Positions 27,847 to 37,237 of a stretch of DNA of 64,000 nt are shown in pieces. Under the pieces are notes generated by a model. The model was not told the DNA's origin and did not search any database. It worked only from the letters and a program-made list of their open reading frames with translations. The translations under genes were made by a program, and so were the position numbers. This stretch comes from Caballeronia sp. dw_276 (GTDB lineage Bacteria > Pseudomonadota > Gammaproteobacteria > Burkholderiales > Burkholderiaceae), in NCBI RefSeq assembly GCF_018449635.1, contig NZ_JAAVUV010000011.1:124001-188000 (forward strand). The letters are read 5' to 3'. Positions within the stretch are counted from its first letter, which is position 1. Every line of letters starts with the position of its first letter.

Positions 27847-28752
27847 ATGCGTAGTTGCGTGAGCGATGGGCTGACAGATGCGGTGCGCCGCTTCCAATGG
27901 TTTTACACACGTCACGTCTGGGCGCCGTATGAACTGGCGGAGCAGAGTGCGCTATCGCCGACTGAATGGCGGGTCCTGTTCGCAATCATGCACGCGGGCA
28001 CGACCATCGCGGCCGAGCTTTCACGCACGCTACAGATCAATACGGGCTATCTCAGCCGAATGCTCAACGAGTTCGAGCGCAATGGGCTGATCGAGAGGAA
28101 TCCGTATGCCCGGGACGCGCGCAGCAATCAGGTTTCATTGACGCCAGCTGGCGAAAAATCGCTGGCCGCAACGAGCACCAGCGTGCGCGAGAACGTGTCG
28201 ACAGCGCTCAAGGCCATGACGCCGGCCGAAGGCTCGCAACTGATGGCATCGATGGAAACCGTCGAGCGCCTGCTCACCCTCTCGCCCAACGGGTCGCGTG
28301 TTCGGCTACGCGGTCCGCGGCCGGGCGATTTCGGCTGGATCGTGGAGCATGAAGCGCAACTGGCTGCCGGCGGCGACTCCGCAAGACGGGCAAGCGAGAT
28401 CCGCGCCGCGAGGGTTGTCGCGGAATATCTGACGGCGCCTGATCCCACGCGCAACGCATGCTGGATCGCAGAGAAAGATGGCACAAGTGCGGGAGCAGGC
28501 TTGCTGGTCTGCACGCCCGGATCTCGCGACGCGCGGATTGCGGTGCTTTTCGTCGTCGATCCGGATACCGGACACGATGCAACCGCGGAGCAGTTGATCA
28601 AAGCTTGCGAAGAGTTCGCAGTTGAATCGGGCTATGAGCGTCTGAGCTGCGTGTCGGATCTCCGCCACGAACTTTTCCAGCCACTGCTTCACCGGTGTGG
28701 GTTCCAAAGGCGGCGTAACGACGAAACGATTTGGGAGAAATTTTTGAAGTAG
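27847..28752 (+). CDS. MarR-GNAT fusion regulator
   Basis: A 301-residue fusion. Residues about 15-145 form a MarR winged-helix domain (recognition region LSRTLQINTGYLSRMLNEFERNGLIERN) and 157-301 a GNAT acetyltransferase-like domain. Start ATG 27847 with AAGGAGAG upstream. The GNAT part lacks a clear R/QxxGxG acetyl-CoA loop (the region reads PDTGHDATAEQ), so catalysis is doubtful and it may be a sensory domain. It is divergent from the nag operon, which has no GntR-type NagR nearby, so it is a candidate nag regulator. Targets are otherwise unknown. Confidence 0.83.
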   Translation: MRSCVSDGLTDAVRRFQWFYTRHVWAPYELAEQSALSPTEWRVLFAIMHAGTTIAAELSRTLQINTGYLSRMLNEFERNGLIERNPYARDARSNQVSLTPAGEKSLAATSTSVRENVSTALKAMTPAEGSQLMASMETVERLLTLSPNGSRVRLRGPRPGDFGWIVEHEAQLAAGGDSARRASEIRAARVVAEYLTAPDPTRNACWIAEKDGTSAGAGLLVCTPGSRDARIAVLFVVDPDTGHDATAEQLIKACEEFAVESGYERLSCVSDLRHELFQPLLHRCGFQRRRNDETIWEKFLK

Positions 28753-28770
28753 CCACGCCTGAAAGCATGA

Positions 28771-28804
28771 AGGCCGTTCCAACTTTCGTTGGAGCGGCCT
28801 TTTA
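28771..28804 (+). terminator. Terminator after the MarR-GNAT gene
   Basis: AGGCCGTTCCAAC and GTTGGAGCGGCCT form a 13-bp stem (one G-T type pair) with a TTTC loop and a following TTTT. It separates this gene from the convergent sco gene. Confidence 0.9.
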
Positions 28805-28834
28805 TATTCTGCGTTGTTACGGAATGCGGTGCGC

Positions 28835-29434
28835 TCAGTCCAGTAACAGCTTCAAGTCATGCACCCAAATGTCCACGCCCTGTCCGTCGCGGGCGAACAA
28901 CCTCAGCCGCCCTTGCGGATCCAAGACGTAACTCGCGGCCGTATGGTCCATGGTGTATTCGCCCGGCGCCTTGCCCGGAACCTGGGCGTAGTACACGCGA
29001 AAGTCTTTTGTGATCTTCACGAGTTGAGCGGTATCGGCGGGACGCAAGCCGATGAACGACGGGTTGAACGCCGACACGTATTCGCTCAGCAACGGCGCAG
29101 TATCGCGGGCGGGATCGACGGTGACCATCAGCACTTGAACGCGTTTGGCGTCGTCACCCAGCTTTTGAAGCGCCTGCGACAGTTCGGCCATCGTGGTCGG
29201 GCATACATCCGGGCAATGCGTGTAGCCGAAGAACAGCACGACCACCTTGCCTTTGAAATCGGCCATGGTGCGCGTCTTGCCGCTGGTGTCGGGTAACGAG
29301 AAATCGCTGGCGAACTGCGTATTGCCGGTAATGTCGAGATTCGTGAAGGCCGGTTTGCTGTCGCACGCGGCGAGCAATACGGCGGCCAGTGCGAACCCCA
29401 TCCAGACCACCATCCCGCGAACTGAAAACTTCAT
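28835..29434 (-). CDS. sco: SCO1/SenC copper chaperone, lipoprotein
   Basis: Membrane-anchored thioredoxin-fold protein that delivers copper to the CuA site of cytochrome oxidase. The 199 residues start with a lipoprotein signal peptide (LLAAC, Cys24). The copper ligands are visible as CPDVC (Cys74, Cys78) and His164 in MDHTAASYV. It is the last gene of the cta assembly run, overlapping ctaB by four bases. Confidence 0.94.
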   Translation of the reverse strand: MKFSVRGMVVWMGFALAAVLLAACDSKPAFTNLDITGNTQFASDFSLPDTSGKTRTMADFKGKVVVLFFGYTHCPDVCPTTMAELSQALQKLGDDAKRVQVLMVTVDPARDTAPLLSEYVSAFNPSFIGLRPADTAQLVKITKDFRVYYAQVPGKAPGEYTMDHTAASYVLDPQGRLRLFARDGQGVDIWVHDLKLLLD

Positions 29435-30336
29435 ACGCCGATCACCGTCCGCACGTAATGGTCCACGAGCAGTGCGCCGAACAGCAGCGACAAATACACG
29501 ATGGAAAACCGGAAGGTCTTGCGCGCGAGAGCATCGGAATAATCACGATAAATCCTCCACGCATACCCGAGGAACATGCCGCCGAGGACAACGGCGGATG
29601 CGAGATACAACACGCCGCTCATGCCCGAAATGAACGGCATCATGGTCACGGCAAAGAGGATCACGGAGTACAGAAGAATATGCAGACGCGTGTATTTCTC
29701 GCCATGCGTGTTCGGCAACATGGGCAGGCCGGCGTTCTCGTAGTCTTTGCGTCTGTACAGCGCCAATGCCCAGAAATGCGGAGGCGTCCAGACGAAGATG
29801 ATAAGTACGAGGATCCACGCGTCGCCGGGAACGTGACCCGTCACCGCCGCCCAGCCGAGAGCCGGCGGCATGGCGCCGGACGCGCCACCAATTACGATGT
29901 TCTGCGGCGTAGCCGGTTTCAGCAAACACGTATAGATCACCGCGTAGCCAACAAACGTCGCAATGGTCAGCCACATGGTGAGTGCGTTGGTGAACGTGTA
30001 AAGCGTCCACATGCCGGCCGCACCGAGCACTGCCGAGAACAACAGGATCTGCGCCGGCGTGATTTCGCCACGCGCTGACGGACGCCATGCGGTGCGGCGC
30101 ATCATGGCATCGATTTTTTGCTCCATCAGGCAGTTGATGGCGAACGCAGCGCCGGCCAGCAACCAGATACCGACCGTTCCGCCAATCAGTACAGTCCAGG
30201 GCACCATGCCCGGCGTCGAAAGGAACATGCCTATGACCGCACAGAACACAGCAAGCTGCGTCACGCGCGGCTTGGTCAGCGCGATGTACTGGGAAAGGCG
30301 GCTACCGGAGGGGGAAATCAGTGTCGTGCTGTCCAT
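29431..30336 (-). CDS. ctaB: Protohaem IX farnesyltransferase (haem O synthase)
   Basis: Inner-membrane UbiA-family prenyltransferase that converts haem B to haem O. The 301-residue protein has about nine membrane segments; the first aspartate-rich loop contains [15 protein letters not shown] and the second carries the [15 protein letters not shown] segment. It follows ctaA by six bases. It probably serves both the aa3 oxidase (via haem A) and the bo-type cyo oxidase, which has no cyoE of its own here. Confidence 0.95.
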   Translation of the reverse strand: MDSTTLISPSGSRLSQYIALTKPRVTQLAVFCAVIGMFLSTPGMVPWTVLIGGTVGIWLLAGAAFAINCLMEQKIDAMMRRTAWRPSARGEITPAQILLFSAVLGAAGMWTLYTFTNALTMWLTIATFVGYAVIYTCLLKPATPQNIVIGGASGAMPPALGWAAVTGHVPGDAWILVLIIFVWTPPHFWALALYRRKDYENAGLPMLPNTHGEKYTRLHILLYSVILFAVTMMPFISGMSGVLYLASAVVLGGMFLGYAWRIYRDYSDALARKTFRFSIVYLSLLFGALLVDHYVRTVIGV

Positions 30337-30342
30337 AGAAAC

Positions 30343-31500
30343 TCACGGAGCCTGGCGCGGGAGTGATGCGGATACCGCGTCCAGCGAGGCGGTGGCGGAC
30401 GTTGCCGCAGCGGGACTAAGAGCGTGGCCGTGGCGGCTGGAAGAGATCCGAAAGTTTATCATAACGAGCAGTAGTAACAGGATGGCCGCACCGCCGTTGT
30501 GCGCCACTGCGACAGGCAACGGCCATTGCAGCACGATGTTCGAAAGCCCGGTCAGAAACTGCAGGACGATCACGAACATTACGCCATTCGCGGGCCTTCT
30601 CAATGACTCAAATCGACGCAGTTTGGCGGCCAGCCACACGAGATAAAGCACCACGACCACCGCAAACGTGCGATGCGTCCAGTGGATCGCAACAAGTGCG
30701 TCCTGCGAAATGACATCGCCGTCGCCGGTCATGCCGAGCGCGCGCCACAGGTGAAAGCCGTGCTCGAAGTTCATCGGCGGAATCCAGGCGCCATTGCATA
30801 ACGGGAAATCCGTGCAGGCGAGCACCGCGTAGTTCGTGCTGACCCAGCCGCCCAGCGCAATTTGCACGATCAGCAGCAGCAAACCCACGAGTGCCGCTGG
30901 CAGCCAGCGGGCGGCGGCTGGGTTTATCGATGGCACCGGCGTCTGGCGCGCAGCCAGCCAGCCGAGCGAACCGAGCAGCGCGAGGCCGAGCAGCAAGTGG
31001 ATGGTCACGATCACCGGCTGCAGCTTCATGGTGACCGTCCATGCGCCGAACGCACCCTGAACCACGATCAGCAACAGGATGGACGTTGGCCACCACGGCG
31101 AAACATGCAGCGGGCGCCGCTTGATACGCGCCGTCCATGCAATGATCACCTGCGCGATGATCAACACGCCGATCGCCATCGCGAAATAGCGATGAATCAT
31201 TTCAATCCACGCCTTGCCGATACTGACCGGGCCCGTGGGCATGGCCTGGTGCGCAGCGGTAATGGCCGCGTGCGCGATAAAAGGCGACGACGTTCCGTAG
31301 CAACCCGGCCAGTCAGGACAACCGAGGCCGGAATCCGTGAGGCGCGTGAATCCGCCGAACATCACCAGGTCCAGCGTCAGGAACGTGGTCAGCCAGACGA
31401 GCTTGCGGAATTTGTTGTCGTCGGCTTTCACCCATACGTACGAAAGCGGCAACAACGCAATGCAAATGCCGATCAAACCAAGTTGTAAAACGTAAGTCAT
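30343..31500 (-). CDS. ctaA: Haem A synthase (COX15/CtaA family)
   Basis: Oxidises haem O to haem A for the aa3 oxidase. The 385-residue inner-membrane protein has eight helices. Conserved elements are FGGFTRLTDSGLGCPDWPGCYG near residues 50-71 (with the two loop cysteines), EMIHRYFAM, and His residues in the later WTHRTFAVVV segment. It is followed closely by ctaB. The last 30 residues are Ala/Ser-rich. Confidence 0.95.
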   Translation of the reverse strand: MTYVLQLGLIGICIALLPLSYVWVKADDNKFRKLVWLTTFLTLDLVMFGGFTRLTDSGLGCPDWPGCYGTSSPFIAHAAITAAHQAMPTGPVSIGKAWIEMIHRYFAMAIGVLIIAQVIIAWTARIKRRPLHVSPWWPTSILLLIVVQGAFGAWTVTMKLQPVIVTIHLLLGLALLGSLGWLAARQTPVPSINPAAARWLPAALVGLLLLIVQIALGGWVSTNYAVLACTDFPLCNGAWIPPMNFEHGFHLWRALGMTGDGDVISQDALVAIHWTHRTFAVVVVLYLVWLAAKLRRFESLRRPANGVMFVIVLQFLTGLSNIVLQWPLPVAVAHNGGAAILLLLLVMINFRISSSRHGHALSPAAATSATASLDAVSASLPRQAP

Positions 31501-31521
31501 GCCTGCATGGTTCCTTTTGTC

Positions 31522-32178
31522 TCAACCGATACGCGACCACTTCAGCAGCTTTGCCAGATCAGCCTTGATCTTTTCCGGCTGCGGGTCCTTCGGGAAACGC
31601 ATCATCAGATTGCCGTTTGGATCGACGAGAAAGATATGGTCGGTAAGCTGCGAATCCGCGCCCGCCGGCAGCCACGCGGCCACGGCCTTCGGATCGGCGA
31701 TCAGCATGCGCGTGTCCGGCTGCGGATAGGCCGTCTGGATGACGGGGGCGACGGGTTTGTCATCGGTACGGAGCCACACGTTGACCACGCGCTCGCGTTC
31801 AGCCGATTGCAGCGCGCGCACCTGGCGCATGAAGAAGAGCCGCGTGACGCATTTCTCGTCGCAATCGCCGCCGTTGACCGTGACCATCAGCCATTTGCCG
31901 CGCAGCGTGGAGAGCGGCATTGGCTTGCCTTGTTCATCGGTCACGACAAGCTGATCCGGAATCGGGCGCTGCGGTTCGACCAGCGCGCCGTAGCTCGTCG
32001 TGCCGCCCGTCGGCTTGACGACGTAGTACATGAAATAGGAAGCCAGGACCGGCGCCGCGCACACGAATGCCAGCAAGAGCAGCATCCAGCGGCCCTTGTT
32101 CCACGATCCGGGCGTGCGTTCCTGTTGCTGCGCACGCGCTTTGTTGACCGCGGACGGCGAAGGACGGGGAGTTTGCAT
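31522..32178 (-). CDS. Membrane-anchored Sco-like protein in the cta cluster
   Basis: A 218-residue protein with a short cytoplasmic N-terminus, one membrane helix (about 31-53) and a periplasmic domain of thioredoxin-like outline. That domain has CDEKC (Cys106, Cys110), the same CxxxC spacing as in Sco proteins, after a VNGGD strand-turn. A clear counterpart of the Sco histidine is absent. It sits between SURF1 and ctaA, so an oxidase assembly or redox role is likely. The exact function is unknown. ATG 32178 is used rather than TTG 32184. Confidence 0.78.
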   Translation of the reverse strand: MQTPRPSPSAVNKARAQQQERTPGSWNKGRWMLLLLAFVCAAPVLASYFMYYVVKPTGGTTSYGALVEPQRPIPDQLVVTDEQGKPMPLSTLRGKWLMVTVNGGDCDEKCVTRLFFMRQVRALQSAERERVVNVWLRTDDKPVAPVIQTAYPQPDTRMLIADPKAVAAWLPAGADSQLTDHIFLVDPNGNLMMRFPKDPQPEKIKADLAKLLKWSRIG

Positions 32179-32240
32179 GGACAAAATTTTGCCTCTATTC
32201 GTTTAGGAGCGTCGCGACGTTCGATTGCTCAAGTGCCGCT

Positions 32241-32984
32241 TCACGCGTTGCCATCGACTGGGTGCGCAGCGCTTTCTTTCGACTCATCTTTCTTCGCGGC
32301 CCGGCGCGCGGCGTAGAGCCCGAACCCGAGCGCGGCGGCCGCCATGCCCCACCACTGGAGCATGTAGCCGTAATTTGTGTCGACACCCATTGTGGGCGCC
32401 GGCCAGTCTCGCACCAGCTTGTCGCCCGTGTTGTTCAGTTGCTGGATCACGAACGGTTGCAGCGGCAGACCAGTCTCGGCGGCGTAAGCGGCGACATCCA
32501 GATTCTGTCGAATCTTCAATTTCGCAGCCGAACCGCCGTGCCCAAGCTCGAATGCCTGCGATGCATTCGCGCGCGCAATCCCTTCAATTTCCACTTCACC
32601 GCCGGGCGTTACATACGGCTCGATGCCCGTACGATCCGACAGATTCCGCGGCAGCCAGCCACGGTTCACCAACACTACACCGCCGCCATCGAGTTTAAGC
32701 GGCATCACGACGTAAAACCCCGGCTGATCCTGGTAAGGCCGATTGTCGAGATAAACGGCCTGGTCGGGCATGAACGTGCCACGCGCGAACACGCGATGAA
32801 ACTCGATGTCCTTCAGTGTCACAGGCTCCGCGCCCACACGTTGCGCCGGCGCGTTCTCGAACGCGACAATCCGCGCGTTGAGCTGCTCTTTCTGATGCGC
32901 CCGATCGCGTTGCCAAAAGCCGAGCCGCACCGTCACCGCCATGACGATCAGGATGATCAGCGCCGGCCAGAAGCGGATTTTCAT
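32241..32984 (-). CDS. SURF1-family cytochrome oxidase assembly protein
   Basis: Helps insert haem A into subunit I of the aa3 oxidase. The 247-residue protein has N- and C-terminal membrane helices (about 6-23 and 208-226) flanking a periplasmic domain. It shows the SURF1 signatures LGFWQRDRA, YLDNRPYQDQPGFYV and VNRGWLPR, and the C-terminal NYGYMLQWWGMA. It is upstream of the Sco-like protein and ctaA on the same strand. Confidence 0.93.
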   Translation of the reverse strand: MKIRFWPALIILIVMAVTVRLGFWQRDRAHQKEQLNARIVAFENAPAQRVGAEPVTLKDIEFHRVFARGTFMPDQAVYLDNRPYQDQPGFYVVMPLKLDGGGVVLVNRGWLPRNLSDRTGIEPYVTPGGEVEIEGIARANASQAFELGHGGSAAKLKIRQNLDVAAYAAETGLPLQPFVIQQLNNTGDKLVRDWPAPTMGVDTNYGYMLQWWGMAAAALGFGLYAARRAAKKDESKESAAHPVDGNA

Positions 32985-33092
32985 ACGGCGCCTGCCGCGT
33001 CTTGCGCGACCAAACTTTCAACTCGCACGCGGCACATTACCTGCGATGCGATAATCGGGGAATCGAACTTCTTAGCCCAACTGGCTGTTTTC

Positions 33093-33302
33093 ATGCACAT
33101 ATTCGTTGCCATCGCATTCATTCTCATCATCGGCAGCCTGGGTTCGGCGCTGTACTTCATGATGACCGACAAGGGCAAAAGCAAGCGCATGGTGTGGTCC
33201 CTCGCCATGCGCGTCGGGTTGTCGATCTCGTTGTTCCTGTTCATCCTGTTCGCGCACTGGATGGGCTGGATTCAGTCTACCGGTATCCCGCTCGGACGCT
33301 GA
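33093..33302 (+). CDS. Twin transmembrane protein (DUF2909)
   Basis: A 69-residue protein with two membrane helices (about 3-22 and 38-58) joined by a basic loop (DKGKSKR). It matches the short DUF2909 family often found in betaproteobacterial cytochrome oxidase clusters. It is the only gene in this cluster on the plus strand, lying between ctaE and SURF1. Its role is unknown; a small accessory subunit or assembly factor is plausible. Confidence 0.82.
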   Translation: MHIFVAIAFILIIGSLGSALYFMMTDKGKSKRMVWSLAMRVGLSISLFLFILFAHWMGWIQSTGIPLGR

Positions 33303-33360
33303 TCTCGCTACCCGCCAACCGCCCCATTCGATGCTGCGACAAAACAGCGCATCGTAAAAA

Positions 33361-33402
33361 TGCAAAACGCCGCCCGAATCATGTCGAGGCGGCGCTTTTG
33401 CA
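33361..33402. terminator. Bidirectional terminator between DUF2909 and ctaE
   Basis: TGCAAAACGCCGCC (33361-33374) pairs with GGCGGCG (33388-33394) and the following CTTTTGCA with one bulge, giving A/T tails on both sides. It lies between two converging genes. Confidence 0.85.
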
Positions 33403-33478
33403 AAGCATCTTCTTCAATCGACTTCAGACTACCTGGTGAAGGACGCGCACTGATTGACGCATTCCTTCAAGTGAACGC

Positions 33479-34336
33479 TTACAGCCAGTAAACGACCACG
33501 TACAACCCGAGCCAGACCACATCCACGAAGTGCCAGTACCAAGCGGCGCCTTCGAAAGCGAAGTGATGGTCCGCGGTGAAGTGTCCGCGAATCACACGCA
33601 CGAGCACCACCGTCAGCATGGTGCCGCCAAGGAACACGTGGAAACCGTGAAAGCCGGTCAGCAAGAAGAACGTCGAGCCATAAACGCCCGATGCCAACGT
33701 CAGATTCAGTTCGTTATAGGCGTGGAAATATTCGTAGCCTTGGCAGAACAAGAAGAGCACGCCAAGGCCAACAGTCGCCGCCAGCCAAATGATCGTTTTC
33801 TTACGATGATTCTCACGCAGCGCATGGTGAGCAACGGTCAGCGTTGCGCCGGAGCTCAGCAGCAGTGCCGTGTTGATCGTCGGCAGCGGCCACGGGGTCA
33901 TCGAACGGAAATGAGAGATCAGCGCTGCGGGACCGTTGTTCGGCCACACGGCGGTAAAGTCCGGCCAGATCAGCTTGTAATCCAGGCTGCCCAATTCATG
34001 CAGCGCGATCTGCCGCGCGTAAAACAGCGCGCCAAAAAATGCGCCGAAGAACATGACTTCGGAGAAGATGAACCAGCTCATGCTCCAGCGGTACGACAGA
34101 TCGACGTTCTTGCCGTACATGCCGCCTTCCGATTCCCCGATGGAATCGCCAAACCAGTGCCACAGCGTGTAAAGCAGCCAAAGCAGGCCGATGACAAAGC
34201 CGATCGGCCCCCACGGTTCACCATTCACCCACGATGCCAGCGAAGCCATCGAGATCAGGAGACCAGCGGCGGCCATGATCGGATGCTTCGACGGATGCGG
34301 GACGAAATAGTACGGGCTTTCGTTTTGACCGCTCAT
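33479..34336 (-). CDS. ctaE: Cytochrome c oxidase subunit III
   Basis: Seven-helix membrane subunit of the aa3-type oxidase, 285 residues. Start ATG 34336 with GGAGAATC upstream. Conserved elements are FIFSEVMFFGAFFGALFY, the loop NNGPAALISHF, HHALRE, the LLTGFHGFHVFLG helix and the terminal WYWHFVDVVWLGLYVVVYW. It is in the same direction as ctaC, ctaD, ctaG and two small genes upstream. Confidence 0.96.
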   Translation of the reverse strand: MSGQNESPYYFVPHPSKHPIMAAAGLLISMASLASWVNGEPWGPIGFVIGLLWLLYTLWHWFGDSIGESEGGMYGKNVDLSYRWSMSWFIFSEVMFFGAFFGALFYARQIALHELGSLDYKLIWPDFTAVWPNNGPAALISHFRSMTPWPLPTINTALLLSSGATLTVAHHALRENHRKKTIIWLAATVGLGVLFLFCQGYEYFHAYNELNLTLASGVYGSTFFLLTGFHGFHVFLGGTMLTVVLVRVIRGHFTADHHFAFEGAAWYWHFVDVVWLGLYVVVYWL

Positions 34337-34409
34337 TATTGATTCTCCACTTCGATCCAGTTGCTTGAATTTTTTTCGCCTCAGGCGCCGCAACGCAGCG
34401 CCGCCAGCT

Positions 34410-34616
34410 TTATCCCACTACCGCCCGCACCACCACCAGCAACACGATAATAAAAAGCGCCGCCCCAATTACGCCCGCCGCGATCAGATGCAGCGGGTTC
34501 AGGGACGCATCGCTTTCAAGGTCGCGGCGACGGCGCACGCCGAAGAACGACCAGAAAACCGCTTTTAGCAACCGGAGAAAACTGCTCTTCGGAGCCGGGT
34601 TTTGTGTTTCGACCAT
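34410..34616 (-). CDS. DUF2970 small membrane protein
   Basis: A 68-residue protein with one C-terminal hydrophobic helix (about 44-67) and a basic middle (GVRRRRDLESD). It matches DUF2970, a short family found between ctaG and ctaE in betaproteobacterial oxidase operons. Function unknown. Confidence 0.8.
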   Translation of the reverse strand: MVETQNPAPKSSFLRLLKAVFWSFFGVRRRRDLESDASLNPLHLIAAGVIGAALFIIVLLVVVRAVVG

Positions 34617-34695
34617 CTTGCTTCTCCGCCGCCTTATGCGGCTTTACGCGGCTCGTGAACTGCGTAGCCGCGCATATTTGCCGGGCGCGGCCTTA

Positions 34696-35268
34696 CTAAG
34701 TACCGCTTCGTGACACAGACGCCGGGGCGGTTAACTCAAAGAACGTGTACGACAACGTGATCGTTTTCACATCCTTGGGCAGCTTCGGATCCACCACGAA
34801 CACAACCGGCATGCGGCGCGTCTCGTTCGGCTTCAAGGTTTGCTGCGTGAAACAGAAACACTCGATCTTCTTGAAATACTCGGTGGCCTGCATTGGCGCA
34901 TAACTCGGAATGGCCTGCGCCTGAACCGTGCGCGATTGCTGGTTGGTGACCTCGTACATCACCGTCATCACTTCACCGGGATGCACGTCCAGCGTGTTCT
35001 GCTCCGGCTTGAACTGCAACGGGCCGCGTGCGTTGGCATCGAATTCGATTGCAATCTTGCGGCTCGTATCAACCTGCGTGTTCTTCGCTTCCCGTGCGCC
35101 AACGTCGCGCTGCACCAGGTTGTTGATGCCGGTAATCGAACAGATCGCGCGGTACATGGGCACCAGCGCGAAACCGAAACCGAACATGGCGGCCGCGACG
35201 ACGATCAGCTTGAACATCATCGTGCGGTTGAACGCGCGGTCTTCCTTTACCTCTTGAGGCGTAGACAC
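34696..35268 (-). CDS. ctaG: Cytochrome c oxidase assembly protein CtaG/Cox11
   Basis: Periplasm-facing copper chaperone for the CuB site of subunit I. The 190-residue protein has one N-terminal membrane helix (about 19-40, followed by VPMYRAICSITG) and an immunoglobulin-like domain with the copper-binding CFCF motif near residue 138. It follows a 46-codon assembly gene by eight bases. Confidence 0.95.
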   Translation of the reverse strand: MSTPQEVKEDRAFNRTMMFKLIVVAAAMFGFGFALVPMYRAICSITGINNLVQRDVGAREAKNTQVDTSRKIAIEFDANARGPLQFKPEQNTLDVHPGEVMTVMYEVTNQQSRTVQAQAIPSYAPMQATEYFKKIECFCFTQQTLKPNETRRMPVVFVVDPKLPKDVKTITLSYTFFELTAPASVSRSGT

Positions 35269-35276
35269 GTTACTCC

Positions 35277-35417
35277 CTAGCCTCTCGAACGCACGTACTG
35301 GTCGACGACGACGGCCAGGAAAAACACCGCGGCTACCGCCAGCAGGATAAATCCGAGCCGCTTGTTGCCCGCGCGAACCTCCGCGGGCGTGCGTTGCTTC
35401 TGTGAATTACGCGTCAT
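35277..35417 (-). CDS. Cytochrome oxidase small assembly protein
   Basis: A short gene of 46 codons from ATG 35417, between ctaD and ctaG. It encodes a basic N-terminus (TPAEVRAGNKR) and one membrane helix (about 21-40) with VDQYVRSRG at the end. Similar tiny genes occupy the same slot in other betaproteobacterial oxidase operons and are annotated as small assembly proteins. An upstream ATG at 35444 would add nine residues. Confidence 0.75.
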   Translation of the reverse strand: MTRNSQKQRTPAEVRAGNKRLGFILLAVAAVFFLAVVVDQYVRSRG

Positions 35418-35509
35418 CCGATCAGGCTTTATTCCGCTAGTCATGCATTCGCTGTCAATGTGCTGCGTCGCATGCGCCCCGCTTTCCTGCGCGACGCATG
35501 GCCAGGCGC

Positions 35510-37147
35510 TTATTCGACCTGCGGCGGACGCTCGAACGTGTGGAACGGAGCCGGGCTCGGCACAGTCCACTCCAGCCCTTCGGCGCCATCCCACGGCTTG
35601 TCGTCCGCCTTCACCAGATCGCCACCACCGCGATACGTCGGCAAGGCGACCGCGAACAGGAAGTACACCTGTGCCAGACCGAAACCAAACGCGCCGATAG
35701 TCGCAATCTGGTTGAAGTCCGTGAACTGCGCCGGGTAGTCCGCATAACGACGCGGCATGCCGGCGAGGCCCAGAAAGTGCATCGGGAAGAAGGTGATGTT
35801 GAAGAAGATCATCGACGCCCAGAAGTGGATCTTGCCGCGCGTCTCGTTGTACATCCAGCCCGTCCACTTCGGCGCCCAGTAATACCAGCCGGAGAACAGC
35901 GCGAACAGCGAACCGGCCACTAGCACGTAGTGGAAATGCGCCACCACGTAGTAAGTGCCGTGCATCTGGATATCGAGCGGCGCCATGGACAGGATCAGGC
36001 CCGTGAAACCACCCATGGTGAACACGAACAGGAAGCCGATGGCGAAGATCATGGGCGTTTCGAAGCTCAGCGCGCCACGCCACATGGTGGCAACCCAGTT
36101 GAACACCTTAACGCCCGTCGGCACCGCGATCAGCATGGTCGCGTACATGAAGAACAACTGGCCCGTTACCGGCATGCCGGTCGCGAACATGTGGTGTGCC
36201 CAGACCATGAACGAAAGGATTGCAATGGAAGCTGTTGCGTACACCATCGAGCTATAGCCGAACAGCGGCTTGCGCGAGAACGCCGGAATCACCTGCGACA
36301 CGATCCCGAACGCCGGCAAGATCATGATGTACACCTCGGGATGCCCGAAGAACCAGAAGATGTGCTGGTACATCACCGGATCGCCGCCGCCCGCTGCGTT
36401 GAAGAACGACGTGCCGAAGTGGCGATCGAACAGCACCATGGTGATCGCGCCTGCTAGCACCGGCATCACGGCAATCAGCAGGTATGCGGTAATCAGCCAG
36501 GTCCAGCAGAACATGGGCATCTTCATGAGCGTCATGCCGGGCGCGCGCATGTTCAGGATCGTCACGACGATATTGATACCGCCCATGATCGACGAAGCAC
36601 CCATCAAGTGGATCGCGAAAATGGCGAAGTCCATGCCCGGGCCCATTTGCGTGGACAACGGCGCGTACAGCGTCCAGCCTGCAGCAGTCGCGCCGCCAGG
36701 GACGAAGAACGACGTGATCAGCAAGATGGCGGCAACCGGCAGCAGCCAGAAGCTGAAGTTGTTCATGCGCGCGAACGCCATGTCCGACGCGCCGATCTGC
36801 AGCGGAATCATCCAGTTCGCGAAACCGACGAACGCCGGCATGATCGCGCCGAACACCATGATCAGGCCGTGCATGGTGGTCAGCTGGTTGAAGAACTCCG
36901 GACGCATGATCTGCAAACCGGGCTCGAAGAGCTCGGCGCGGATCATCAACGCCATCACGCCTCCGGAGAGGAACATGATGAACGAGAACAGCAGGTACAA
37001 CGTACCGATGTCCTTGTGGTTGGTCGCGAACAGCCAGCGACGCCAGCCGTAAGGCAGTTCGTGCGCGTGCTCGTCGTGCTCATGATCGTGATCATGAGCG
37101 TGGCCATGTTCGTGGCCCGCAGTTACATCGTGTCCGATGCTCGACAT
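35510..37147 (-). CDS. ctaD: Cytochrome c oxidase subunit I
   Basis: Catalytic haem a/a3-CuB subunit reducing oxygen and pumping protons; 545 residues, twelve membrane helices. Visible signatures are TMHGLIMVFG (haem ligand), WFFGHPEVYIMILPAFGIVSQ with the His-Tyr cross-link, WAHHMFATGM (CuB histidines) and YYVVAHFHYVL. The N-terminus before the first helix is unusually histidine-rich: ten His between residues 6 and 29. It lies 90 bases downstream of ctaC. Confidence 0.97.
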   Translation of the reverse strand: MSSIGHDVTAGHEHGHAHDHDHEHDEHAHELPYGWRRWLFATNHKDIGTLYLLFSFIMFLSGGVMALMIRAELFEPGLQIMRPEFFNQLTTMHGLIMVFGAIMPAFVGFANWMIPLQIGASDMAFARMNNFSFWLLPVAAILLITSFFVPGGATAAGWTLYAPLSTQMGPGMDFAIFAIHLMGASSIMGGINIVVTILNMRAPGMTLMKMPMFCWTWLITAYLLIAVMPVLAGAITMVLFDRHFGTSFFNAAGGGDPVMYQHIFWFFGHPEVYIMILPAFGIVSQVIPAFSRKPLFGYSSMVYATASIAILSFMVWAHHMFATGMPVTGQLFFMYATMLIAVPTGVKVFNWVATMWRGALSFETPMIFAIGFLFVFTMGGFTGLILSMAPLDIQMHGTYYVVAHFHYVLVAGSLFALFSGWYYWAPKWTGWMYNETRGKIHFWASMIFFNITFFPMHFLGLAGMPRRYADYPAQFTDFNQIATIGAFGFGLAQVYFLFAVALPTYRGGGDLVKADDKPWDGAEGLEWTVPSPAPFHTFERPPQVE

Positions 37148-37237
37148 GACAATCTCCTAAAGCGAATACTGCGGCACTTGGGCGATACGCTACGCCTGCT
37201 TTCTTTCAGAAGGAAGCTGGACGTTTGGGTACGTACG

